A program made the position numbers and the translations under genes. The notes beneath the pieces were generated by a model. It was not told where the DNA came from, ran no database searches, and saw only the letters and a list, made by a program, of their open reading frames with translations. From Vigna angularis (Eukaryota > Streptophyta > Magnoliopsida > Fabales > Fabaceae), in contig NC_068977.1 of NCBI RefSeq assembly GCF_016808095.1, positions 5,950,479 to 6,014,478 of the forward strand: a stretch of 64,000 nucleotides of DNA. The letters run 5' to 3'. Position 1 is the first letter of the stretch. Each line of letters begins with the position of its first letter. Below, in pieces: positions 40,297 through 50,095 of the stretch.

Positions 40297-40747
40297 ATTG
40301 GATATATGAAACCCGAATGCGAAACAGACACAAACACATAAATGTAGTTTAATTAAGAAACATTAGGACATGGGACACGTGTATAAACATATATACTGAT
40401 TGGTTGGAGAACACGCCGTGAAGATCACTCTAGCAGTTCGCAATCTCCAATCTTCAAATAGAGGAGTAGAGAGTGAGAAAGCTAAGAGAGAATTGAGAAA
40501 GTTTCAGAAGAATGATTTCCAAAAAAAGTGATGATTTTAAATAGTAAAACTTTTTTATAAAACTTTATATTTACACTTTAATATTTTAATATTAAAATAA
40601 GTAAGTATCACTATTTTAATTAATCCATTATCAATTCAAAAATATTATTTTCTAGACTCTTAAAGAAATGAAAATATAATTATTTTAATTAAAAATAACG
40701 TTCAAAAGTAAAATTGGAAAAAAGATATTTTTACGGAAAAAAAGAAA

Positions 40748-40859
<112 letters not shown>

Positions 40860-41517
40860 TATGAAAGAAATTATGAAAGAAAAGATACCAAGACTTACAT
40901 ATTTATTTGTTTGTTATATGTATTGAATCGCATAACTAATATAAATGGTAAGTTCAAGTATCGTTTTTCCAACAGATTTGTGTTGAATTAGCTAACTGTG
41001 ATTATTTACTTTGGCTAGAAATATGAACATCAATGGATTTTTAACAAACAAAACATAAATTTCATGTTTACAATTTATGAAATAAATTCAAGTATAGATT
41101 CACCGGGATTGGATTTCATGTTCTTCACTATGTAAAACTCTCTACGCAATATATTTCTCACATAATCAAGCATCAACATCAAAAGTATACAAGCCTATAA
41201 TCCCTTAGATGACAAATTCTAAATCTTCATGCAAAAACAATAGTCGTTTCATACACAAGTTTTGCATTAAATATTATGTTTATGATGACCAAAAGTTTCA
41301 ATTTATGTCTAGAATCAAATTACCTTGGTTATTCTACCTATGTCCACAGTATAAACATTTTCCAATAATTACAACCACTCAAATAGCATAAATTCCCATC
41401 ATATGTGTGAATAACAAGAATAGAACACAAGATTCAACAAAGATAATCCATTACATAGAGAAATTTACACAGAGTTTCGAAAACAAAAATGATTCTTTGA
41501 CACGGTTAAACCAAATA

Positions 41518-41531
41518 ACATTCATTTGACA
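41518..41531. repeat. 14-bp motif repeated inverted at 55154-55167
   Basis: ACATTCATTTGACA here matches the reverse complement of 55154-55167. A nearby TTTGACACGGT (about 41496) also matches the reverse complement of the right side. These may be remnants of terminal inverted repeats. Confidence 0.4.
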
Positions 41532-41639
41532 TGCGGTGGGCCCCGAAAACTGTCAACATCATGAAGGATAGCTTGGTCATTTGACATTATGGGCTGGTGC
41601 TGAGTTGGCAGGTAAAAAAGTTAAATGAAACGTTGCGTT

Positions 41640-41935
41640 TCACTGTGTGGCTTAGGATCTGTGTGTGGGATTTCAAATTTCGAAACGCTCGAGTTAACTT
41701 GCTGGCTTAGGATCGTGTGTGGGATTTCAAATTTCGAAATTTCGAGCTAGGGTTAGGATTGAGAGAGAACGAGAGATAACGAGAGAACCAGAGATATCGA
41801 GGGAGAAAACACAAACCTAACACCATTGCTGCCACCGGAGGCTGGACGTGATAGGAAAAGTTTGTACCAGCGAAGGTGTAGCCGAAGGCAAAGTTCGTAC
41901 CGGACGTGATCGATGTGGAGCGCGGAAGGTTTGTC
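41640..41935 (+). other. Candidate non-coding first exon of the OB-fold fusion gene
   Basis: A GC-richer stretch holds a roughly 55-bp tandem duplication (GGCTTAGGATC at 41649 and 41704) and purine-rich GAGAGAACGAGAG strings, and ends near a possible donor (GGAAG/GTTTGT). No coding ATG in frame with the fusion gene was found here. The 42100-42405 open frame has no recognised domain. Confidence 0.35.
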
Positions 41936-43335
41936 CCCTTTCTTATTTCTCCCCTTTGTACCGTTTGAATAATATAAAGTATGATACTGTTGTTCCTTTG
42001 TTCTTTTCTCAGAATTTGTCTATCTTTGTTTTTATTTTTGGTATTTTATCGGAAACCCTAGACTAAAGGGGGAAATGTCGTGAGAGATAAAATTCTGGAT
42101 TGGGCAAACCTGTAGGATTATTTACTGTCGTTAGTGTTTTTGGGCTTGGTTTGCTTATTTGCAAAAGGGAATATTGCAATAAATGGATAAAGTGTGAGAT
42201 GATTACAAGAAATGGAAAAAGGGTAGTGTCGATGGAGAGCTACAGAGTGAAAAAGTTCCACGAAATCAGAGGGAATAGTGATTGGAATAGTTTTCAAAAT
42301 GGCAACTACCCAGCACGGTTATTCTGCTCAGCAGCAGCACGAAATGCAACGCAAACGTTTCTAACTGTCTTCGCGCCAATGCTGGAGCTACTTCCCATGA
42401 ACTGATTGAAATGATTCCCCTTTTTGTTATAGTCCGAAAACTCCCTGTCCATGCTGCATTGGCTCCCTCTGTGTTCCTTCATTATTATCTGTTTGATGAT
42501 ATTTTTTTTGAGTTAGAAAAAGGGAAATATTGTCATGAGAGTTGAACATCAGTTTAAGGTGTCCTGAATTTTTCATACATTTGCTTGTGGCACCATTTTA
42601 TTTTTAATTTATGTATTGTATATGTTATTTACCTGCATCCACTGTTTTTTACTGAGTGATAAATTTTCTTTGGAATCCATCACATATATTTTATTTATAT
42701 CACTACTAGGTTGCCCTTTATTGGTCAGTTGTATTAGCATTTTGCATTGTGCCCTGTTTGCCCCTAGATATATTGTGTGATTATGTTGTTTGTGGTTTGT
42801 ATATGGTGTTTGGCCACTGTTATTTATAACTCCTTGGATTTTATGTAGAGAATAGTTTCATCTAATTTATGAATTTAAATATAGGTTATTCTTTCATAGA
42901 GCTAAGTGGTTGATTAACACCAAAAGTTTGTTTCTCCAATTTTTCTGTTTCTAGTGTCCTTGTGGAATCAGCTCTTACGAAATTAATTGTTTTGCATGTA
43001 TTACCCTATGACAATTGATGCAGGAGTTAGATTTTACAAATGTTCGTGAACTTGAAGATTGCATGATTACCCTATGACAAATGTATGTATTCCCTTCCAC
43101 AGAGTATTTAATGCTTTCCTACTATCCACACAATCATTATTACCACTATTTTATTTTTTATGTTGTCTTTTTGTAGAATGTTTGATATAATTAGGTTAAT
43201 AAATTGGTAGGTTGAAACGATATTTGATGAATGACAGACATGATTTTTAATTTTCTATCTTTTATGGCTTGAAGTCTAACTTGTTTATTTTATGGACATT
43301 CAGTACAAACCATAGAGATAGTTGGAAGAGTCATT

Positions 43336-44624
43336 ATGGAGAAACAGGTTTGAATACACATGATGATTTATTATGTTTTTAAAATTAATTTGGTGAAATG
43401 ATTTGTCTGACTTATTCAATTGTATACTTTGATGTATAGGTTTATGTACGGCATTCATGCAGGACAAAATACTTGGCACATGTGAACACATTATTAACAG
43501 ATGTGCAAAAGACATTGATACAAACAACTCCTTTTGCATGGCTATTGTCCATTGATGTGGATGCCAAAATGAGTAGGACACTACTTTTAGAATTGTGTAG
43601 TAGATGGTCAGAGAGGAGGGGCGGGTTTGAAGTTAGGTCTGTCTTTATTCCATTCACCAAGTTAGACCTTTGTTTAGGTTTAGGGGTTAGGGTTAATGGA
43701 GAGATGTTTAAGTTGTTTAAAGACGAAGTTGATTGTCATACTAGGAGATTGAGAGACATAGCTAAAGCTAGTTTTGATCGTGACTTCACTTCCAATGCAT
43801 GGTTATGGGCTGAAAAATTCATTGACATCCACGGTAAAAACCTAATTGGGAGTTGATGTTCATAGATTTTTTGTAATTTGCTATTTTAGGAAGATTATCG
43901 AAATATTTATTTCATTTGCAGGATTGTTGATTAAACATGAGGTTGAGCATATCTCAACCCTTGATTCATTGAGAGGAACTTGTAAGTTATCGTTGTTGCG
44001 ATGTATTGTTAAAGCTTGTGAACATAACGGATTGGGTGACATGAAAATAACAATTCGGGTAGGTTGATGTATATTTACTTTGACGACCAGCTTCAAATAT
44101 AATTCTGATAAATGAACCTCTTTCTTAACAGGATCCAACAGGGACTGTAAAAGCAAGTGTTCACCACAAGGCCATTGATCATCCTGAAATAGGCATACAC
44201 TTAAAAGTTGGAAGTGTGATAATCCTACAAGATGTAAGTATATTTCATTTTCATTAACACTTAGCTATTGACCTTATATTCCCACATAAAAATATGGATT
44301 CCGCCAATAATATTTCTACAGGTTTCAATTTTTTCACCAATACGTGAAACATACTATCTTAACATAACTCTGAGGAATATTGTCAAGGTAAAGATTTTGG
44401 TGAACAATTTTCTATTGTACTATTATATATGTTGTAAACTTTTCTAGGACTTTAAATGATACTCTCGGATTGTGCAGGTTTTTGGAAGTGATATTGGGGG
44501 CCCAACTGATGACCTAGTACGTCTATCAATACCAATTGATACCAACAAGCCTCCAACACGCTCCGTTGATGACATTCTATCGAAATTGATTCCACTTCTT
44601 CACAAACCTCAAGGCACTGGATGA
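43336..44624 (+). CDS. Fusion of Ulp1-transposon-type N-domain with HROB-like OB-fold
   Basis: Six exons (43336-43347, 43440-43833, 43922-44058, 44132-44233, 44322-44387, 44478-44624) have GT-AG borders and consistent phases, giving 285 codons plus stop. The first exon supplies MEKQ. Residues 5 to about 135 (VYVRHSCRTKYLAHVN, LIQTTPFAWLLSID, LELCSRWSERRGGFEV, LDLCLGLGVRVNGE) match the N-terminal domain that precedes Ulp1-type protease domains in plant transposon proteins; a relative lies on the minus strand near 48.7 kb. From about residue 160 it reads KLSLLRCIVKACEHNGLGDM, DPTGTVKASVHHKAIDHPEI, GSVIILQDVSIFSPIRETYY and LNITLRNIVKVFG, which fits the OB-fold of HROB (homologous-recombination OB-fold, DUF4539). 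No protease triad is present. HROB proteins work with the MCM8-9 helicase in recombination; whether this fusion acts there is unknown. Confidence 0.7.
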
Positions 44625-44957
44625 AAGAAGAACAATATAAATGGCCTATGTTAAAACTTTCATAATTTCCTTGCCTGTATTTCAGATTTATCGTTGTTGT
44701 TTGTTGTCGAATATTGTGCGTGGTCACATGGATGTGTTATTTAGAAAAATTTGTGAACTACTTAACTTATGTTGATCAATTTGTTGTTGCATTAAGTGCT
44801 TATGTAATGTTCGTTATGTTATAAGTTTTATATGAAGTTCATTTCGTGAAAATTAAAAGTGTTTAACTTTATGGACAACTTTATTCGGTTATTTATTGAA
44901 TTGGTTTTCTACAACAATACAAGTGGTTATTTATGCAATTTGGTTTTGTACACCACC
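44625..44957. other. 3' flank of the fusion gene, no gene seen
   Basis: AT-rich sequence. The string ACAACTTTATTCGGTTATTTA (near 44875) recurs near 45661, suggesting a duplicated segment around the GC-rich array. Confidence 0.5.
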
Positions 44958-45325
44958 ACGAGCGTCCTATTTTATAAACGACCGTCCAATTTTCTGGAGG
45001 AGCGTCCAATTTTATGGACGAGCGTCCACTTCTGTACGATCTTCTGGACGAGCGTCCTTCTGGATGAGCGTCTGGACGAGCGTCCACATGTGGACGACCG
45101 TCCTTCTGGATGAGCGTCTGGACGAGCGTCCAACTGGTCCAGCGTCTGCACGACCTATAAACGACCGTCCATGTGCCAGCGACTGACGTATGGACGAGCG
45201 TCCACTAGCTTATCGAGCGTGGACTTGATCTTCTGTGGACGACCGTCCTCTTGTGCGTGCAGTGGGCGACGAGCGTCAGCTTGCTATGAAATGTTCGTGC
45301 GCTCGCTATGTGACGACCGTCCTGG
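44958..45325. repeat. GC-rich array of short palindromes GGACG-NN-CGTCC
   Basis: Seven perfect copies of GGACG(AG or AC)CGTCC and many one- or two-base variants are packed into about 370 bp. Each perfect copy has 5-bp self-complementary arms around two bases. GC content and CpG density contrast sharply with the AT-rich flanks. Open frames crossing it are low-complexity and not called as genes. Confidence 0.85.
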
Positions 45326-45340
45326 GCGACAGGGTGATGT

Positions 45341-45554
45341 GCGAAAACGCTGGACGCTCGGTCAGCTGTCCAGAACGAACGCTGGGTCACGTGTAGAGAG
45401 CGCTCGTTCACTAAATGCATAGGCGCTGATTTGGTTACAATAAATGGGCGAAAACGCTGGACGCTCGGTCAGCTGTACAGAACGAACGCTCGGTCACGTG
45501 TAGAGAGCGCTCGTTCACTAAATGCATAGGCGCTGATTTGGTTACAATAAATGG
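45341..45554. repeat. 107-bp tandem duplication
   Basis: GCGAAAACGCTGGACGCTCG begins both copies (45341 and 45448), which end CAATAAATGG. They differ at about two positions. Each copy holds a TCACGTGT motif that looks like a G-box core. Confidence 0.93.
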
Positions 45555-45856
45555 TTATGTTGTTAGACCTTTGTGGTTATTTCTGAATTTTATTTTGTAC
45601 AACAATATTACTGGTTAACTGGATATATGGACATCTTTGATGCAGTAACTGGATATATGGACAACTTTATTCGGTTATTTACTGAACGACCGCGATATTC
45701 CAACAACACATTTTTAACACTCTTTTAACATTATTTCATGGATAACTGTAATATTTGAAACGTACAATGTATCATTTTGTTGTGTATGTTGTGTAACTGA
45801 ATCTCTATTAATGGTGTGTTATAATGAATTTAATTATGTCATACAAAATGGTGCGT

Positions 45857-46940
45857 AAAAGTCAGTTTTTTTTCAAATGGTGACCTGTGTTCACCTGACT
45901 GAGTACCTGTGTTGGACTTTCTGTACAAATTCCCATTTTATCTCGGGTAATCGTTTACAGGGTTCCTGTAAACGATTACCAGCCCCATTTTTCAGCAGTC
46001 TCACTCATTTCTTGCACAGCTTGCTCCCCCAAGTCATGAGGGGTCACCCCACCCTCCTTGGCCTCACATCACATCATCATCCACCTTCTCCCACCACTGG
46101 AACACCTGCACAAGCCTCACACAGGTGCAGATTAGCCGAAAAGTCAGTTTTTTGTCCAATGGTGACCTGTGTTCACCTGACTGAGTACCTGTGTTGGACT
46201 TTCTGTACAAATTGGCAATTTCTCTCGGGTAATCGTTTACAGGGTTCCTGTAAACGATTACCAGCCCCATTTTTCAGCAGTCTCACTCATTTCTTGCACA
46301 CCTTACTCCTCCAAGTCATGAGGGGTCTCCACACCCTCCTTGGCCTCACATCACATCACCATCCACCCTCTCCCACCACTGGAACACCTGCACAAGCCTC
46401 ACACAGGTGCAGATTAGAAGAAAAGTCAGTTTGTTTTCCAATGGTGACCTGTGTTCACCTGACTGAGTACCTGTGTTGGACTTTCTGTACAAATTCCCAT
46501 TTTCTCTCGGGTAATCGTTTACAGAGGTCCTATAAACGATTACCAGCCCCATTTTTCAGCAGTCTCACTCATTCCTTGCACAGCTTGCTCCCCCAACTCA
46601 TGAGGGGTCACCCCACCCTCCTTGGCCTCACATCACATCACCATCCACCCTCTCCCACCACTGGAACACCTGCACAAGCCTCAGACAGGTCCAGATTAGC
46701 ATAAAAGTCATTTTCTGTCCAATGGTGACCTGTGTTCACCTGACTGAATACCTGTGTTGGACTTTCTGTACAAATTGACAATTTCTCTCGGGTAATTGTT
46801 TACAGGGTTGCTGTAAACGATTACCAGCCCCATTTTTCAGCAGTCTCACTCATTCCTTGCACACCTTGCTCCTCCAACTCATCACCTGTCACTCCACGCT
46901 TCTTACATTCACATCAATCACCTACACCCATCTCCCCACT
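45857..46940. repeat. Four tandem 282-bp units, each with a hairpin
   Basis: ATGGTGACCTGTGTTCACCTG starts at 45877, 46159, 46441 and 46722; the fourth unit fades near 46900. Because 282 is 94 codons, one frame stays open over three units (45877-46704), but the product is a Ser/Thr/His/Pro-rich repeat with no known domain and is not called as a protein. Unit 1 has a perfect inverted repeat at 45946-45980: GGTAATCGTTTACAG, five-base loop, CTGTAAACGATTACC. Unit 2 keeps it intact; units 3 and 4 carry one or two changes. Confidence 0.92.
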
Positions 46941-47883
46941 CAGAAATTTATCAAATCCGTCGCATTAATTACCATTAATTTTAGTGAAAATGGTCTCGTA
47001 CTGTTCAAATTTTAATTATAATGCTGCGTTTATTTTTCAATCGCTAATTTTGTCATTATAACAAACACAAACGCAAAGTAAAAACAATTCATTTCCAAAT
47101 CCAACCACTATTCTTATTACAAACACATAGTGTACATTGTCAAATAACATTAGGTACATATTTCAACATCTTATACATGTCAAAATTGTCAAATAACATT
47201 AGGTACATATTTGAACATCTTATACATGTCAAAATTTGATAATTTCTTAGCAATCCTAGACAATGCCGTATAGATGTAGGGCTTCCATTCTGCTAATGTT
47301 CTCATTGTCCAGGATGCAGTCACACAGCGAGAGAGAAGACGGACGAGAGACAAGGCTTGAACGAACGAGAAGAAGCAAGGCTTGAACGAAGAGAGACGGA
47401 CGACACAACAATACAAGTGTTGAACTTCAATTTCAATGTCAAATATTTTTCGTACAGTTAGTGGTTATCTGTTAAGTTTTATATGGTTATTTGCTCGATA
47501 ACTTTTGTTCACTGCAAGTTCTGCTAATTTAGTTAATAGCTTATGTACACAAAATGGACGTTGGTGATACTAGTGCATAACTAATCCTTCACTATACATA
47601 GTAAACAACTTAAAAAACCATAGAACAAAAATTGTTTCATATTCTATCATATTCCAATAACATCATTACAAGTTATATCCTATTTCATGACTTCTTCATT
47701 TGCTATAGCATTCCACAGTTCTTCATTACTGTACTTCTATGCATATTTCCTTCATGTAATACCCAATCACACACCGTTTGTTGTCGAATAAGTTGTAACT
47801 GCTCCTGCATTGATATTACATAGTGAAATATTATAATTAATAACCTGTTTTAAAAAACCATTTAAAACAATACAAACATATAC
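46941..47883. other. Intergenic DNA between the repeat array and the Ulp1-type fragment
   Basis: Contains a 49-bp tandem duplication (47137-47234, starting TTGTCAAATAACATTAGG) and a purine-rich stretch near 47320-47400 in which CAAGGCTTGAACGA recurs twice. No gene is recognised. Confidence 0.55.
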
Positions 47884-48905
47884 TTAAAGAAGACCAACCG
47901 TTGTGTAATCGGGCATTTTTTTCCCATCAAATTTAGGTTGGTTGTCCCATAACTCCATATATTTCATCACCAACAAACCACAATCATACCTACACATTAA
48001 ACTAATATTAGAAGGATCACATATGACACAACCTAATACATTGGTTATGGATAAGGTGACTAACGTATTTGGTTGAATTGGCAAATCTTCTTTAATGACC
48101 TTCAATTGTCGCTCCTCACAATTTGCTTCATTATCTATCATATTGAATAACTCTTGCAAACAACCGACCTTGGAAATTTGTATTCAACACATTCATTATT
48201 ATTGTACACCACTGACGCTAAAATAATACTTCCATCAAAATAACAAGTGTACAAAACAACTTCTCTTACCATTGCCTTGTCAATACCATATCTGGTCCGC
48301 CTCTTATGACCAAGAGAATCTAAAATGAAAAATTCCCTTGATTGGCAATTGACACAATAGCACCACCAATGGTCATCACTCACAGTAGGCACAAACAACT
48401 ACAGAACCACAACCACAAACATCAATATAGTGAACAACACATGTTATGATAAAGGTATACGTTGAAGTACTTACAAATTCAGAATTTAACAAATGATTTA
48501 ATGAACAACTCTGAGGTTGGAAGAAATTATGGTAATCTATTGCTTCCAATAATTCTCTCTTTTTTTTAGGAATCTATTGCTTCCAAGTATTATACAATGC
48601 CACCGACATCATTCTCTAAATTAACACTCTCACCAACATTAGGTAAACCTAAAAAAAAAACAAACTTCATCAACTCTAAAAGGCACTAAATTCTCCCTAA
48701 TCCTAAACGCCTTATGAACCACGTCCCACCTACTGATTAACTCTATAAGAATAGGGCTAGAAATAACCATATCATCAACCAAATCCACCAACCACTTGAA
48801 AGGTGTTGACTTTAAACGTTCCTTTTGAAAGGATGATAGGCAACCGTTCACTTGAACTATATGTTGTGTCTGGACTCGATGCCTAACTCTAAGTGAGGCC
48901 TGCAA
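47884..48905 (-). pseudogene. Ulp1-type cysteine protease gene of transposon origin, decayed
   Basis: Read on the minus strand, 48905-48639 gives the same N-terminal domain as the fusion gene (LRVRHRVQTQHIVQVNGCLS, KSTPFKWLVDL, LIELISRWDVVHKAFRI). The frame breaks in a run of ten T at about 48644-48654; a shifted frame continues GLPNVGESVNLEND, then stops. Further on, 48398-48160 gives FVPTVSDDHWWCYCVNCQSR and FFILDSLGHKRR, and 48159-47884 gives RYDCGLLVMKYMELWD. These supply the His, Asp and Cys expected of a Ulp1/SENP-type (C48) protease, spread over separate exons. Such domains are known in plant Mutator-like elements of the Kaonashi group. No transposase was recognised here. Confidence 0.75.
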
Positions 48906-49527
48906 GTATAAATCAAACCGTATGTTACTTAATTCAATACAACATTGTGCATATTTAATGGTAAATTAATAAAAATACACCATACTTACCATTTCACTGA
49001 CATCTTTGTCCATATCACTATATCCTGCAAATTTAACAAAACAAAATAATATTGATTGTATAATACTATGTATCTCACTTGACAGTCACATGTTCAAATT
49101 AATAAATTGGTTAAATACAGTGTATCAAACTAATGCATGCATAAAGTGGAATCGTGATATTAAAATTTGAACATTGACCACTTACTGTACCAAAAAATAC
49201 AATGTATCTAACTAATGCATGCATAACTAACCATAACACCACTGATTGCACTTTAAAATGTGGACATTGATATTGTATATAAAAACTGCTACAGATGTAC
49301 AAAAACCGATTTACAAATCACCACATCCGACTAACAACATAACCAGCTAATGCAGGGAGAATATTGCAATCTGATTTCGTTTGGGAGTGGAAGAAAAGGT
49401 TGCCCTGCAAGGTCACTGGCTTAGCAGGTTGTGAAGGGTCTCGTTGTTTCTAAGGCTCTCATTGTCTCATTGAATATAAAAAACTTCTACGGCAGTACAA
49501 AACCAGATTTACAAATAACCACATACG
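48906..49527. other. Flank of the Ulp1-type gene with short direct repeats
   Basis: ACTAATGCATGCATAA occurs about 81 bp apart (near 49130 and 49211). The segment 49284-49355 is duplicated at 49480-49532, and that second copy is where the copia element inserted. No coding exon was identified. Confidence 0.5.
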
Positions 49528-49532
49528 ATTAA

Positions 49533-49757
49533 TGTTAGGATATTTATCCTATTTTATCATCATTATAGTGTGTCAAGGGTTACCCTATTTATCATGATTA
49601 TATTATGTCTAGGATTACCCTATTTATCATGATTATATTGTGTCTAGGGTTACCCTATTTATCATGTATTTGTGTATCAATTTATTCATATAAATAGAAG
49701 ATTGTGAGAGGGATCAATCAAGCCCTCTAGAATTATTTTACAGTTTCAATCTTAAGT
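49533..49757 (+). repeat. 5' LTR of the copia element
   Basis: It is 225 bp and contains three near-repeats of GGGTTACCCTATTTATCATG. CATATAAATAGAAG near 49690 is the likely TATA region. Confidence 0.95.
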
Positions 49758-49814
49758 TGGTATCAGAGCGGGTCGATCCCGCTCTGGTTTCTGTCTCGTA
49801 ATATATATCTGTCC

Positions 49815-50030
49815 GGCGCCACAGTTCTTTGTCGCCCGCCGCTGCCCGCCGCTGCCCGCCGCTGCCCGCCGCTGCCCGCTGCTGCCCGCCGCCGGCCACT
49901 GTCAACCGCCGGCCACCGTCGTCCGTCGCCGGCCACCGTCCGGCCACCGTCTCCGGCCACCGCCCGCCGTTGCCGGCCACCGCCGGCCACCGCCCGCCAT
50001 TGCCGACCACCGTCGTCCATCACTGTCAAA
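49815..50030. repeat. GC-rich short repeats in the copia leader
   Basis: CCGCTGCCCG repeats about six times, then GGCCACCG-type units follow. They lie between the primer-binding site and the gag ATG. Open frames on both strands across it are artefacts of the repeat. Confidence 0.85.
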
Positions 50031-50095
50031 GTTTCCTTCGTCTAAACCCTTAGGGTTTTCTTGTTCTTCGTTAGTACTATTCGTCTTCTTCAGAA

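Noticed and set aside
44958..45325. Reading the GGACG array as a CRISPR array
   Set aside because: Spacers are not uniform, repeats are only 12 bp, and this is a plant nuclear region.
45877..46704. A 275-codon open frame over the 282-bp repeats as a protein gene
   Set aside because: The frame is open because the period is a multiple of three. The product has no recognisable domain and a stop follows in unit 4.
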